Shown: one piece after another, positions 30,708 through 42,953 of the stretch
Layout of the letters: the number at the start of each line of letters is the position of its first letter
Numbering within the stretch: the first letter of the stretch is position 1
Assembly (NCBI GenBank): GCA_977006965.1
Contig: OZ345376.1
Coordinates: 434,001-498,000, forward strand
Source of the DNA: Phymatolithon calcareum
Lineage: Eukaryota; Rhodophyta; Florideophyceae; Hapalidiales
Direction: 5' to 3'
DNA length: 64,000 nucleotides
The notes under the pieces: model-generated
Databases searched by the model: none
What the model was told of the DNA's origin: nothing
What the model saw: the letters and a program-made list of their open reading frames with translations, nothing else
Made by a program: the position numbers and the translations under genes

Positions 30708-33700
30708 ATCGTCGGAGATCTACTCTTTTAGTCAGCATACTGCTCATTCCTGAAACATCTTATCGCGCGACCTTTGTATTTATTGGCACTGTTTCTATTA
30801 TTTATCGTACTTTGTGGATCATAAACGCTTTTGGCGTCGGTTTTCAAAGCCATATTTATTTATTCATTTCATTCCGGTTCATCAGCATTGCACAGCTTTT
30901 ACGCTTCTTCTTGGCCAGTAATGAACCCGACGTTTAGTCGCAGTCATTACACTCTACTGAGCTGAGCCTCATTGGCAATTCGTGTAATCTTGGAGCACGA
31001 AGCAGCATATGTATCAGGTTCCTCAAATATCGACCTACGAAACAAGTAAACGTATGCTTCAAAGACGCTCAATGACTGTCGATTTATGGCGGCAATAAAT
31101 TCCTAATACTGCCGAGGAGTCTAAGACATTGATCAGTGATTCGTCTTTCCATTATCCACATGCGCTAACCAGTCTTTAGCGAATTCCAATGTACATTGGA
31201 TTTAGGTTCAGTGTTGATCGCCGCTGGACCGGCTCTCGTGGCGGTTACAGCGGGCTACGAGCTGGGTATGACAATATCCAGGAGACTCTTTGGAACGGAT
31301 CGTCGTGCGGCCGGACGGTGCTGCGGTCAAACCGTATTTTACAGGTGGTTCATTGTGCACCTTTGCTCTTCGACGCGTAGGACATTCGTCTTCGTCTCTG
31401 CTTCGAAGGTTTGCTAAACGTTCGACTGGGTATCGTACTGTATGATACTGACGTGACAGCTGTCCTGTTCCCCATAGTTTTCAAACTTAAGCAAGACACA
31501 TTGACCCAGAGACCTCTGTGGCACTGACCCTTCCAGTTCACAGCAGAGAAGTAACAGTATTCGAGTATAGACATCCAATCCTAGGGACGACGACTTTTGT
31601 CCAGTCGACTATTGCTACCCAATTGAACGGGCACTCGTCGCATCCGAGAAAAGCAATCCTTTTCTCACGACCCAAAATACCCAAACTTCGTGTGTTATTC
31701 GTGCGCGGAACTGGCAGACGAGCACCGGCGGTCTCCACAGAGCTATATTTTAATATAGCTGGGTAGATAACCTTCCCCCAAGTCCTCATCCCATCACATA
31801 AAGATTTTTAAGGTTTTCCAAAACCTCTGCAGTCGAGGTGCCACTGCCCGGCGTCCATTGGCTGTTGTCGGCATTGATGGATATGAGCAGCATGTCGTTG
31901 TCCGGCAACTCCAAGCGAAGTGCCCAATGTTGCAGCCCCTTGAAGTCGTTCCGCCGTTGACCTACTTCCTACTTCCCTCACATTCGCGGACAGCTTTCCA
32001 TGCAAATGGGAGCTCAGCACGCAAGCTAACTCGTTTTCGGTCCTACGAAACAACAGATCAATGACGAATCCAATAGACTCCCGCTATCAGAAGTCGAAGA
32101 ATCTATCCGTAAAGCATGGACCCGTCATTTTTGCAAAGCTGGGCTTTAATCTTTGGATCGACCAGTGCCTCTGAAAGGCAGCATATAAAAGGAGCGGACA
32201 GAAGGGAGTACGCGCATTTCAAGCCGGTAACAGTTATTCCGTTCTCCTTGCTTCTCCTAAGGACTGCTGCTTGGCTCCCAATACGATATATTCTGACGCC
32301 GCGGAACATCAGGGGCCAGAATCTCGAACTCATCTCCATCGCAAGGCCGGATGTGTGCACTGCTGTGCCCTTTGCATTTGCAGCTCCATTGGCCCCCGAA
32401 AATTCTGCAGATGCGTTGGTAACTTTTCATTAAAAACTCGCACTACCACTACTCTGCTGCCCCCCCCCCCGGTGCGCGAAATCCAGCGCAACGGCCGCAA
32501 ATGTGAGCGTTATACTGGAATTCTGAGGGTGGCATCCTCTTCGTCCAAAGTACACAGTCTTCCGGCTTGACGATGGAAAAAATACTCTTTCTCGGGCGAA
32601 CACGTCTGCGAATCGCATTTCCGTCTATACTGTGTTGCACATAACGGTGTGCAGCACAGTGCCATCCAACAAGGGTATTAGAAGTCAGGGCTACGATTCT
32701 CGCCTCGTTTCTAACACCCTGACTGAAGTCACACTTTTAAGTCTCCTTGAACATCTGAGGTTGCAGTAGCTTACCCCCAATGGTTTTTCATGAAGGTGTG
32801 TGAATGTGCACAGCTTGGTAATGAATGATTTATGGACTCTTCCAGGCAATCAGAACCGCTAGTGACTCCCAGTGTCTCAATGTCAAGTTATTTCTTATTC
32901 TGGAGCTTCCCGGCGACTGAGCGTCCTGTGGCACGTCGTAGGAGTGATACCACCAGGCGTACTTGGGACTCATGACTTCAGGCTCTTGCACCTGCCCTCA
33001 GGGGATGTTTTCGTAGGTAACGTTTTATCAGGGGCATTTATGGCAATACGACTTCTTTTTTCATTTACATTTTCCTCCGTTGTCTGGTTGCCCCTGTTGT
33101 TTACTGTTGTTTTCTGATGTAGTTCTGTGGGATAGGTTATCACATATAATCATATTCTTGTTAATACTGTAGCCCCCTTTTCGGGGCACCTTTGAAAACG
33201 AATACATTCTATGAGGTTAACTTATCGGAAGTGTTTTGAACTCCCAACCCAACCCTTTTGCGGGGCAATCAGTAAAAATAGGTGTTCTATAAATGCCTGA
33301 ATTGCATACCATCTTTACGCTGTGACGTCAACACAAAGAATTCTCAAATGAACACGCCGGCGCTTCGCTAGAATCCCGAGTGTACCAACCCCGGATGCAG
33401 CAGTACTGTAGTACGTCGCCAGGTGGGGCGGGAACAGAACTACTGTATCATAAAACTACAACCATAGGCTGTGCAGGTAGTTCGTTTAGAAGCTTGCCAA
33501 CGGCCGTTTACTGTACTGTATTACGAAATCTGAATTAATCTGAGGCCAAACGCACAAAATTTATGCCTTTTGGTTATGGGCCATCTTAGCTTACCCTTGA
33601 CAATACGATGCCGCGATACGGGCCGTATCGCACAACTGTAAATTTAATTTTGACTACATTCGATGGTGGGCATCCAGAAAAGTTGTACGCTTTGCTTTCC

Positions 33701-34117
33701 GGAACCATCAAACATCAGCTCTCGAATGAGCTTCAAGTTATGAATTAATACAAGCAATCATTTCTTAGGACGTCATTCGAAATCGAGGTTCCACTTCTTA
33801 TTTGAGCCGTTACGACTGCTCTCCCACTAGAATGCCTTGTTTCCTGATCGATATGATGCAAAAGGGTTGTCCATCCGTTATGACCAATGAACGATCATTC
33901 GGTAACAATGATACAGGGCATGCATTGTTGTTCAGTCACAAAGAACACCCAATCAAAGTAAAAGAAAACACTTGGCAAAGTGGGTATGAACTCCGTAGAG
34001 CTCTATGTAAATATGACCTAAAAAGCTCAACCTAGGTCATGCCTTCTTCAGCAACTACAGTAGAACACATTTCTCGACTTCACACACCCCGTCTCTACTG
34101 GACTCCGCACCGCTATC
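30708..34117. other. Long spacer without recognised gene
   Basis: 3.4 kb with only short frames on both strands and no domain signal. Noted items: an 11-C run at 32460-32470 and a short palindrome at 31741-31760. The end must contain the flotillin promoter. Confidence 0.4.
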
Positions 34118-35518
34118 ATGGTCGCCGGAAAGGGAATCTTCGTGCACACCGCCGGTCCCAATGTCGCTCTCATCAAGTCCCCAGGTTCCGGCATCTTCGC
34201 CCGTAACAAGGAGGTCACAATTGTCATCGGTGGTCGCCTTCTCGCCGTCCCTGTCATCCACCGCGTTGACACGCTTTCCCTCGAACTTCGCACCATCCAG
34301 GTGCAGACGCACGCTGGCGCCACACTGAACGGCGTCCTCGTAAATGTTAATTCATGTTGCCAGGTCAAAATTCGCGCATGGCATCCACCAGAGGAAAGTG
34401 ACCATGCGAATGACGACTCAGCCCGCCATGGACCGCCCAAAATGGATCTTCTCGCTATCCGTCTCGCAGCCCAGCATTTCATCGGCAAGAAGGACAACGA
34501 CATCGAGAGTGCCATCCAACGTACTCTAGAGGGTCATCAACGCGCCATCATCGGCACCCTCACCGTTGAAAAGCTCATCGGTTCGCGCAAGAGTTTCTCT
34601 CAAAGCGTGCTCGAAACCGCTACCCACGACATGCGTGAAATGGGTCTATCCATTGTGAGTTACACCGTATCCGAAATCACCGACGATACTGGCTACATCG
34701 AGGCACTCGGCGCGAAAGAAATCGCCCAGGCAAAGGGTACCGCCCGAGAGGGCACTGCCTTTCATGAAAGCAAGGCCGCCGCAGTGGCCGCGGAAAAGGC
34801 AGCTTCCGCTCACGTCACCGTAAATTCCGAGGAGGAGCGCAAGATCGAAGCGAACAAGAAAAAGTCCATCACCGACGCCATTGCACAAACGGAGGTGGCG
34901 CAACGTCGCGCGGTACAGGAGCGTGCACGCGACATTTCACTAGCGCAACAAGATGAGAAGTTACTGGTATTACAGCAGCGTGCACGCGCCGCCGAGGCGC
35001 GAGAGGAGTTGAATGTCGAGTTTGAATTAGTGAAGAAAATGAAACTGCGCATGGAACAGGACGTGCACGCAAAAGCTGATGCCATGTTGTACAAGGCGAA
35101 GGCGGAGGCGGATGGAGTACGTGCGGCCGCGGAGGCAGAGGCGGAGAAGATTAGGGTTGTTGGCGAGGCGAAGGCAGATGCACAGAGGGCGATGATGACG
35201 GCGGAGATGGATGTGCTGGAACGTAAGGTTCAGATTTGGAACAAATGTACTAATAATGCCGCGCTCATCGAGAAGGCACTTGAGGTGCTGCCGGAACTTG
35301 CAAAGGCTATTGCGGAACCATTGGCAAAGACAGAGAAGATGGTGTTTGTTGGCAGTGGCGGTTCAGGTGGTGGCGGACCGAGCGCATTTGCAAGGGAGTT
35401 TGAACGTATTGCAGCGGAAATTCCTGAGACTATCCCCGCACTATCTGGATTTGACCTCAAGAAGGCGCTCAATAATCTCGCCGGGACGAAGAATGATAGT
35501 AGCGTTGCAGCCATGTGA
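34118..35518 (+). CDS. Flotillin (SPFH/band-7 domain protein)
   Basis: 466 residues. Residues 1 to about 190 form the SPFH (band 7) domain, with a start of the flotillin type, the LTVEKLIGSRKSFS segment corresponding to the LTVEEI..R..F signature, and the DMREMGLSIVSYTVSEITD block. Residues 200-375 form the Ala/Glu/Lys-rich coiled coil with EAKADAQ and AEAEAEKIR repeats typical of flotillins. A Gly/Ser linker (about 388-398) and a short C-terminal helix follow. Flotillins assemble into membrane scaffold cages on the inner side of the plasma membrane or endosomes and act in endocytosis and signalling. Length is close to that of other flotillins. The gene is intact and without introns; the ATG at 34118 is the first of the frame. 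Confidence 0.9.
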   Translation: MVAGKGIFVHTAGPNVALIKSPGSGIFARNKEVTIVIGGRLLAVPVIHRVDTLSLELRTIQVQTHAGATLNGVLVNVNSCCQVKIRAWHPPEESDHANDDSARHGPPKMDLLAIRLAAQHFIGKKDNDIESAIQRTLEGHQRAIIGTLTVEKLIGSRKSFSQSVLETATHDMREMGLSIVSYTVSEITDDTGYIEALGAKEIAQAKGTAREGTAFHESKAAAVAAEKAASAHVTVNSEEERKIEANKKKSITDAIAQTEVAQRRAVQERARDISLAQQDEKLLVLQQRARAAEAREELNVEFELVKKMKLRMEQDVHAKADAMLYKAKAEADGVRAAAEAEAEKIRVVGEAKADAQRAMMTAEMDVLERKVQIWNKCTNNAALIEKALEVLPELAKAIAEPLAKTEKMVFVGSGGSGGGGPSAFAREFERIAAEIPETIPALSGFDLKKALNNLAGTKNDSSVAAM

Positions 35519-36989
35519 TGTCTCGTTTCAGACTGCGAGATTACTCGACTGTGCGATTGAAATCGCGTGCGCGAAGACGCAGACGAGGTTTAGTGTCGAA
35601 CATATGTGTGCGACAGTTTCTCGTAGAATAAGCTGCTTACTTCAACGTCTTTTACCATTATTTATGCGGTCCATTGCGTTATCCTGTGTACTTTTTGTGC
35701 TTTCGAATGTGTTACTTCCAGAGTGGCAATAGCATGTCGAGCCATTTTCATAATTTGCGATTGTGATGTCGAATAAAGGAGTTCAACGCCGACCGGGGAA
35801 GTTAGTGGGGCGAACGCAGAACTTTCAGTACGACATACTTGCCAATGCGCATGCATTTCTGATGCCGAGAACCGCAGCAGTAGCATGTACGGTTCCGAGT
35901 CCCTCGCAGTGAGACGCAAGGCAACTCATGCACCAGGCCGAAGAGCTATCGCTGGAGGAACAGGGGCCTTACAATGAACCATAACCGAAAAGTAAACCAT
36001 CATTGTTCGCACCGGAAACCATCGCGACAATCCGCAAGTGTGGCAGCCGTCGAAAGCGATTGGTTGCATCTTGGTTCCATGTCGTTCATGGAGTGGCGAT
36101 ATACCATGGAGCAAGTCGAATCTGAGCTTAGCGCATACGACGAGAAAAATCTTCCGAAAACGGGGGAAATGCGGTTTTAGACACATTTCTTCGCCTCGGG
36201 ATTCGAGAAACATGCAAACGCACCAGACGGAACGGTGCCAAGAGCGTGGACCAGGAACGCCCCGGAAGTACTCAGGGTAACAATAAGACGGAGTGCACAT
36301 AAATCGAACATGACGTTGGCCCGGAACGAAGATGCCTTCCCTCCTCTCCTCGGGAATCGATAATGCATTCCGCCATGTTCACAAAACACAACCACCTCCG
36401 CTTCTCTTGAAGTGAAAGCAACGTCACGAACGGGAAAACAATTACATTGTACAAAAACAATGCTCGGCCGAATGTTCGCATCCGGTGATCAGGGACTGTC
36501 GACAAAACACTAACAATTGCCATAACGGCGACGCAATAATTTTCCTTCGTTCATGATTTGAATAGGGGTTTCCGCTGTCAGAACGACCTTACAACCTTAC
36601 CAGCTCGAAATATTAGCCGCCATTAGAAGAAGTTGGACTGGGAACAAATTCACGAATCATCTTCCTTGGCCATCATCGCACAACATAGCAAGCAACGCGA
36701 TGCTTTTGGGCAACATAGTCGAGCCGGCCGACTTTGCGCGCGAGCAATTCGAAAGATCAGGAGGCAGAATACTTTTTCGCAAATACAAGAGATAGGACGA
36801 GATGAGGGCCACGACAAGAGCGCAGTGAATTGCGCCTGTACGGCGTGCGGCCGGGTAAGCGCCAAACCCCGCATACCTCTCGGTTCCAAGGTATTCCGAA
36901 TTCCATCCACCGGCATTTGAAGATCTCTACAGACCCATAGCTCAAACTGGTTGCGCAAACGCGAGGAGAGAATAACTGGGAATGGCGGT
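35519..36989. other. Spacer, no recognised gene
   Basis: Short frames only. The plus-strand frames at 35974-36180 and 36633-36920 lie where a copy of the small-ORF module would be expected, before the relic that follows, but I could not align them with the other copies with any certainty. Confidence 0.4.
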
Positions 36990-37640
36990 GACTGAAAAAA
37001 GAGTGAGCGAACTACCAGAAAGTCGATTCACATTAATCTTCTCTTCGGAAGCGGCAAACGTCGAACGCATCAACTCCGGGATATAGTTCACGTAAATAGC
37101 GAAGGCTGGGGTTCGAAGCTCCAATTGCGCACTGGACGGGCCGTCAGATATCGAGATGAGTCAGTACGACGAGGCGGTTGTACAAACGTGCGGGTATACA
37201 TCATCAGAATCTGGGCTAACAAAAAATGAGGATTCGATTCAGGACTGTGCGAAGCCTGATCTGGAATCCAGAGCCAATCATTGTGGTTCAAAGCTTACCT
37301 GACTCGTGTGACATTTTTAATTGGTTAAAAGGATTGTTTGGGAATTCAGAACAGAAGGAGTTCAGGTGTATACCCATAGATACCCACTCGTAGCTGCGGC
37401 TTTCGTATTCTTCTCCTCTGCGTTTAGAATTTTCCTTCTGATGTCAAGGTATCCGCATGCTTTGACAGAAGAATTGAGTAGCAAGATTGCGAGTTGCCTC
37501 TTCCGGTACACGTAGCCAGATCTGGCTCCGTCAAGTCAGCGTGGAGAAGCAAACGGCGCACATAGCAAAGCTGAGGGAGATACATTTACTTCCAGAAATA
37601 AATAGGATAAAGCTAAGCGACTAACCAAACAGGAACTGTC
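36990..37640 (+). pseudogene. Relic of the small-ORF module, 3' end only
   Basis: Segments match the 3' end of the module copies, for example GAAGCTCCAATTG near 37120 and at 47665, AGAGCCAATCATTGT near 37270 and at 47807, and GAATTCAGAACAGAA near 37341 and at 47877. No long frame survives. It sits in the same place relative to the histidine-rich gene (convergent, about 0.1 kb from its 3' end) as in the copies at 50-57 kb, so this locus once had the same layout. Confidence 0.6.
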
Positions 37641-37757
37641 GTCGGGAATACTACCGTTTGAATAGAGATTCAGAATGTGGGATTCCTGAACTCATTGACA
37701 CAAGGGTCGACAGAAACAAAACACTTTGCTTCTTTCTCCGTTGTTGGATTGGCCATC

Positions 37758-39284
37758 TTATACATGCGCGTCCTCGTGAATCTGCCCCAACTCTGAATGA
37801 GAATGTTCGAGGTCATCTATGTGGTCAGGGCTGTCATGTGCATGGTGACGTGAGTTTGAAACACTTGCCGTGGGAACGTCGTTAGTCTCATGAATATGAG
37901 GGACTGAGTGTGTGTGATCAGCAACGGGCGGTGCTTCAGTAGATCCAGTTTTCTCCAGAACGTGGTGGTCACCGTGGATATGAGCTTGGTCAGATTCGCC
38001 GTGCACATGAGGTGCAAATTCGCTGGACTCATCTGCACTGACTGCTCCGTTGCTCACAGAATGCTCATTGTCGACGTGTGGATGTGGATTTTCGGTGGCA
38101 ACAGAATCGGTGCTCGACGTTACTGGATGATGACTCGGGGCATATGCATTGGTTGCTCCATTGACCACCGACGGCTCATGATGGACGTGCGCATGTGGAT
38201 GTGGATTTGAAGTGGTATCAGAAGCTTTGCTCGTCACTGGATGTTGACTCGGAGCATGTGCACTGGTGGCTCCATTGATCGCCGACGCCTCATGGTCGCC
38301 GTGTGCATGTGCAGTGGTAATAGAGGATGTTTCCGTCGTCACTGAATGTTCATGGCCGTGAGAACTGCTAGTCGTAGGTTCCTTGATGAAACTGGAAGGA
38401 AACTCATGCTTATGAAATTCCGAATGTTCATGGACATGCGAAAGGTCAGATTTCGAGAATGGAATCGTCGGCTTATCGTGATCATGAGAGAACGATTTGA
38501 AGTGTGTATGCGTAAGCTCATACGGGAGAGTTTTCAAATTGCCGAACTTGATGTCTGCGAGGGTAGGGTGTTTTGAATGAGCAGAAGGTGCGTGGTGGTC
38601 GTGAGCAGCGTGGGTCCCAGACGAAGGTGCATCCGCATGATCATCAGAATCAGAAGAATGTGAGTGATCGTGTTGATCGTTGTGATCGCTATGATGGTCG
38701 TGATGGATGTGATCACTGTGAGCAGCTTCAGTCCCAAAATCAGCGTGACCTGTGCCAGTGTGAGAGATGATGGGATGTGAATGACCAAGGTGGTCTTGAC
38801 GAATAGTCGGGGACACCATACGAAGTGCAGACATCGACAAATGGTGATAAAAATCTCTCTCGTCTACTCCAGTGACAGAATCGGTTTCCCAGATGGAGTC
38901 GGAAGCTGGTTTGTGATGATTTTTCCAGCTGTATCCTGAAACTGGGTAGTCGGCGACAACAGGTTCGGTGACCCCTTGACTGCCGTACCGTATAACTGGC
39001 TTCAGGTGCTCCACTGAGTCCTGTGAGGAGTCAGAAACGCGATGGGCCTCCCAAGCATGCCCGTAAGAGCTCATGTGGGCAATGTCACTCAACTCGTCTC
39101 CCAATATTGGATAGGTAGCGGAAATATGGCCTGTATTCAAGCCGTTATCTTTGCGAGCAGTGTTTTGCAAGCCGTCGAATGATATCCGGTCTTCGTTGTC
39201 AACAGTGATATGTTTCACAGGGGCAGCAAAGCAAACGGGCAGAAGAACAAGAAGCAGGAGCATGAGGAAAATAAGGTTGGCCAT
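37758..39284 (-). CDS. Secreted histidine-rich repeat protein, copy A
   Basis: 508 residues with a signal peptide (MANLIFLMLLLLVLLPVCFAA). The mature N-terminal part (to about residue 190) is well conserved among the three copies and has motifs such as ISFDGL, YSWKNHH and ERDFYHHLSMSALRM. The rest is dominated by His with Asp, Glu, Ser and Thr in HxH, HDH and HHD patterns, partly as tandem units of about 30 residues built around SAHAPSxHPVTS. Such regions bind transition metals well, and secreted His-rich proteins are often metal-binding or pH-responsive matrix proteins. That function is inference; I recognise no named family. It carries the shared upstream motif 58 nt before the ATG. It is intact and longer than copy B (473 residues) through extra repeats. 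Confidence 0.8.
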   Translation of the reverse strand: MANLIFLMLLLLVLLPVCFAAPVKHITVDNEDRISFDGLQNTARKDNGLNTGHISATYPILGDELSDIAHMSSYGHAWEAHRVSDSSQDSVEHLKPVIRYGSQGVTEPVVADYPVSGYSWKNHHKPASDSIWETDSVTGVDERDFYHHLSMSALRMVSPTIRQDHLGHSHPIISHTGTGHADFGTEAAHSDHIHHDHHSDHNDQHDHSHSSDSDDHADAPSSGTHAAHDHHAPSAHSKHPTLADIKFGNLKTLPYELTHTHFKSFSHDHDKPTIPFSKSDLSHVHEHSEFHKHEFPSSFIKEPTTSSSHGHEHSVTTETSSITTAHAHGDHEASAINGATSAHAPSQHPVTSKASDTTSNPHPHAHVHHEPSVVNGATNAYAPSHHPVTSSTDSVATENPHPHVDNEHSVSNGAVSADESSEFAPHVHGESDQAHIHGDHHVLEKTGSTEAPPVADHTHSVPHIHETNDVPTASVSNSRHHAHDSPDHIDDLEHSHSELGQIHEDAHV

Positions 39285-39342
39285 GATGTGGATTGTTTGG
39301 ATAGTTGAGGTGAAAAAGCTACTGCAGCAGAGGCAGGCAAGC

Positions 39343-39358
39343 TCTTAAATAGTGTTTT
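39343..39358 (-). promoter_or_regulatory. Shared upstream motif (copy 3)
   Basis: AAAACACTATTTAAGA on the minus strand, 58 nt before the start at 39284. The same spacing is seen before copies B and C. Confidence 0.65.
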
Positions 39359-40087
39359 TTTGGAGGTCAACAGAAGCGTGGACTCCTTGTGTTTCTCAAC
39401 TTTAACACTGCATTGTGAAAGCAGCGTAGAAGGCGCTCGGTGATGAAGACGTAAATTCGAAAATGGACCTAGTAATTTATTCCTCTTCCATGTCACAAGC
39501 GGCTACCACTGAAGCAACTTTCTTTCAAAGCGAATTTAAAGATATGCTTCCTCTCTCACTTATAGAAGTAGAGAATTTGGAGATCTACGATTGCAGGAAC
39601 CTGATCCAGCTCAGCTATCTGCTTTTCTTTGTGATATGTATCTCCACCATACGTTTCTGTAGCATTGGAAGGATCTTCGAGCAGATATCCGTATTTCCGG
39701 ATATCCGGTTGAAGTTTCCGTAGACAGTTTTTTTCACAGGAAAACAGAGGTGTGGCCTCTCTCGGAACCGGTTCTGAATTTACTGCTCTGATGTGCGAAG
39801 CATGCATCTTCAGCCCTTCAGCTTATTCCCTCTGGTTTAAGGATAAATTAATCACACTTGCTACAGTGCTATTGGCTTTAGTATTACTTGCTTTACCGTG
39901 ACTTTACTCTTTTTTCCGAGCCGTTTGAACTCTTCTTGAGAATCCATGAACTCCGTGGAAACCTTCCAAAGAACCGTTTCGCGCATATGATTCGATGTCA
40001 ACTTCTTTTTTGCTTCAGTTCTCCGCGAATCTTTGTCGTCGCTGAGCGTTTTATATTCTCAAACAATTGTTTCTTGTTCCGTAACAG
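39359..40087. other. Spacer upstream of histidine-rich copy A
   Basis: No recognised gene. A plus-strand frame at 39463-39723 has one hydrophobic stretch but no support from the other copies. Confidence 0.4.
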
Positions 40088-40585
40088 CTATCTAAAGCGA
40101 ACACGAGATGAAAATATTACTGGGGAGGATTCACTTGATAAACATATTGAGGGTGGATGAAAAAGTGCTGACCGGGATTCGAAAGCCAGAGCATAACGTA
40201 ATCCGGGAGTCCCTGGAAGAATACCGTTCCAGCAGAACGATCTGTACGATTCATTCGCACTGGCGAAAGAGACCTGGTAAATATTAGAAACCGTCTGGTC
40301 TAGGATGGGGTCCGTCAGACTAGACGCCGGGCCAATGCGGAATGCCATTGTTGGGGGCGAAGCACAACACGCCCATTGACAGTCAGCCGTTTGAAGCTTA
40401 ACGAGCTCCTTTACCTCATCAGACTCCTGATTAAAAGGAGATGAGCTCACGTTTATTAGGTCAGTTGAAGGCCCCACGAGCCCTGTAGGCTTCACTCCCG
40501 CCACATTCCCTGTATGGCACAGCTTCGAGTGCTCCAACAAGTGTGTGGCTGGGATCCAGTGTCGCCGAATTTTGGCACTATTCAC
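40088..40585 (-). CDS. Diverged paralogue of the module lead protein
   Basis: A minus-strand frame, open upstream to about 40645, without ATG at its left limit, so probably 5'-truncated or with an upstream exon. Residues that align with the two lead proteins at 42954 and 56703 are the basic stretch ending RRHWIP (RPRWIP there), then PPTMAFRI (PPAMAFRI), TVSNIYQVSF (TIPNSFQVFF), FCWNGILPG (LCWDGIPPG) and YALAFES (YAMAFAS). By eye the domain is somewhat under half identical. The pattern of conserved Trp, Gly, Pro and Phe says it is a true protein family. I do not recognise it and assign no function. Confidence 0.5.
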   Translation of the reverse strand: MNSAKIRRHWIPATHLLEHSKLCHTGNVAGVKPTGLVGPSTDLINVSSSPFNQESDEVKELVKLQTADCQWACCASPPTMAFRIGPASSLTDPILDQTVSNIYQVSFASANESYRSFCWNGILPGTPGLRYALAFESRSALFHPPSICLSSESSPVIFSSRVRFR

Positions 40586-40649
40586 TTTGCCGGTGTTCCT
40601 CCGTTTACGGTCTTCACACGGCGACTGGAAACTTCATGCATGTCAAGTG

Positions 40650-42400
40650 GCTTTATTGTGCTTTCAATTATATAATGCTGGCTCAGCACCGGGCAGAACG
40701 AAATTTTTCTCAGTACCTCAGAAAAAGCCTGGGTCTATGGTGCTTCCGATACACCGCATGGCGCTAAGGTAGTCTGCTTCGTGCTGCGTCTTGAAGACTA
40801 GAGTCTTGCCCTTTGCACTTTTTTCGCTTCTCTTCAGAACACACTTTTGTGTGCTCAGACGGGTAAGGCTCGCGACCAACTGCAGAAGAGGACGGATTCT
40901 CTGGAGGTTGGGATGGTTCGCATGTCATTGATGGATCGATACCACGAGTACTGATTGATCCCTTGGTCTGCCATCAACTCAATGTGACATTCTACAAAGG
41001 AAGCCGTACCTTACGTATTAGGCCGTTGCGACACTCTCAACTTACTTTTGCTTCTCGTAAGTTTTCTTAACGCAAGTTTGTCCCGAAGCAATTCGAACTA
41101 CGTGCCATGGTCCCGGGAACGGACGTTGCGCGTGATCGGCTTGCGCGCGAAGGGTCGTACATATCAGCTTGCAAGCTTGATGCGATTGTCATAGACACTA
41201 CAAGCAAAAGTTGTACTTATTCGATATTACATCGGCGCATCTATCATTCCGGTCGTCATTGAGTCAAACCGTCGAGCGAGTCGTACGCAGTGTTTTTCTG
41301 CAACTGATTAGTTGTTTATTTAAAAGCCCTCAGTGACACTTCTAAGATTATCGTACATCAGCTGATCTACGACATTACGCTCGCCGGTGCTGTTGCCACG
41401 TCGTACCTCTTGAATCTACGTGGCTCCAAGAGTGCTCGATTCTTTTGTTTTTCCACCCACCCACCCTGACAATATAGAAGGTCTTGAACTCAACCTGGGT
41501 GGAGTCTGATCCTAAGGTTGCGGGCGGTTGATACTCGTGCTTATTAATGGGGGAGTACGGTTGAACCGTGCCCCAAGGGATAGTGTCGGGCTGTGGATAC
41601 TCGGACCTAGGAACCCGGCAGTACGGATAGTGCGTATCTTTGGATATCATATCCCTCCAGCAGTTCGGTTCCATAGAACTATGTAGATTTGTTTTAGTCA
41701 TATAGCTAGAGCTATCGCTCGGATCAAGTGAGGCCCGGATACCAAATTGGGCGGCCATCGGTGTCTTCGAATAAGAAGAAGGTAAGGCCGTTACCGCAAC
41801 GTGCGCACCGCATCGCCAAGCCTTACTTCAGAGTATTCTGCCCCTCGTCCCGAGATAGCTTTCTCTGCCAAAACAACATCACGCAAGTATCACTAGACAT
41901 AGTATCCTTAGCGAACTACAAGCGCCTTAGCAGTTGGCATCCTCTACATCCCCTTGTGCTATCTTCAGTGATCTTGGTCTTACGCTCTCATTAAAGCCAG
42001 AGAGCCGGCGTTTAAGTGAATTAAGAAAGCATTCTCCAGGACAACTCCCCGTCCAAGAATTTAGTTCTGGAGCCTGAAAAAGATCGCACAATTGGAGGCT
42101 TCCAGCGCCCATAGCTTGCAAGTGTGAAAACCTGAAACTAATAATGATATAGAGACTATTTCTTCTCTTAAATTTCGGCTTGTTGGCGCTATGAACAATG
42201 CTCTTTCTTTCCGGGCGAATGGAAAAGTTCCCAGTCAGACGCCGTTGCTTCCATGCAAAACCGCAAGAGAAAAAATGTATGTGAGAAACGGAGCCTCTCC
42301 GTTAAGCCGTACCAAGCGTTTGCCCTTCCTTCCTGTTATTTCCAATACTGTGAGTTATGACCCTTCTGGAATCTTGCTGTTCAATAATTAGCATAAGCGA
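40650..42400. other. Spacer with one uncertain reading frame
   Basis: No recognised gene. A minus-strand frame with ATG (41758-41375, 127 residues) is Tyr/Pro-rich (YPYCRVPRSEYPQP) and might be an exon of an extracellular protein. I see no second copy to support it. Confidence 0.35.
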
Positions 42401-42829
42401 AAAGGAGGTATTGAACTTCAATATGTGAGCGAAATACTTCTCCGCTGAAAGGAAGCCAATGAGGAAAATTCTTGTTACTACAATCGACGCCGTGAAGACA
42501 AGCAAGAGTATTAGCATATTTTGGATCCAACTTTCGAAGTTCTGCCGCAGGACATCCCAATTCGGGCTTTTGAAAACAATAGTCGTTATAGGCCTACTAA
42601 TCCCCAATTGCCGTCTTGCGTGTTTTCGTTCTCGCGGACTGAACAAAACCCATTCCCAGCCACAGGTTACCCGCCAAATTGCATGTTTTCTGTTGCTTTG
42701 CACGCGTGCTAATTTCGAAGATAGTTTGACTGTTGTTATCGATCACGGGAAATAAGGTGCACCTAAACGTGGTTCGTGCGAAGATATGCACCTCTTGCGT
42801 GTACAACTCTCCTCGATTGCGTAACCTCA

Positions 42830-42845
42830 AAAATGCTACTTAAGC
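42830..42845 (+). promoter_or_regulatory. Shared upstream motif (copy 4)
   Basis: AAAATGCTACTTAAGC, 14 of 16 identical to the consensus, 108 nt before the lead gene of the module. The inverted copy has a changed version (CCTACATAAGCAAC). Confidence 0.5.
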
Positions 42846-42953
42846 CGCACTTCTCCATCGGGGCAGAGTGCGCTCTACCAACAACATTGAGCAGAACGAA
42901 GCATAATCTTCACTGGAAAGGAACCAAGCGCTGCACGGAAGCTTTCAAGGACC

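Noticed and set aside
37108-37122. B-box-like GGTTCGAAGCTCC as a tRNA gene
   Set aside because: No A box or acceptor stem at the right distance; the segment belongs to the module relic.
37758-39284. Long open frames antisense to the histidine-rich genes (for example 38346-38576, 50877-51107, 60208-60438)
   Set aside because: His codons CAT/CAC read as ATG/GTG in reverse, so Met/Arg/Val-rich shadow frames are expected. The sense frame has a signal peptide and family conservation.
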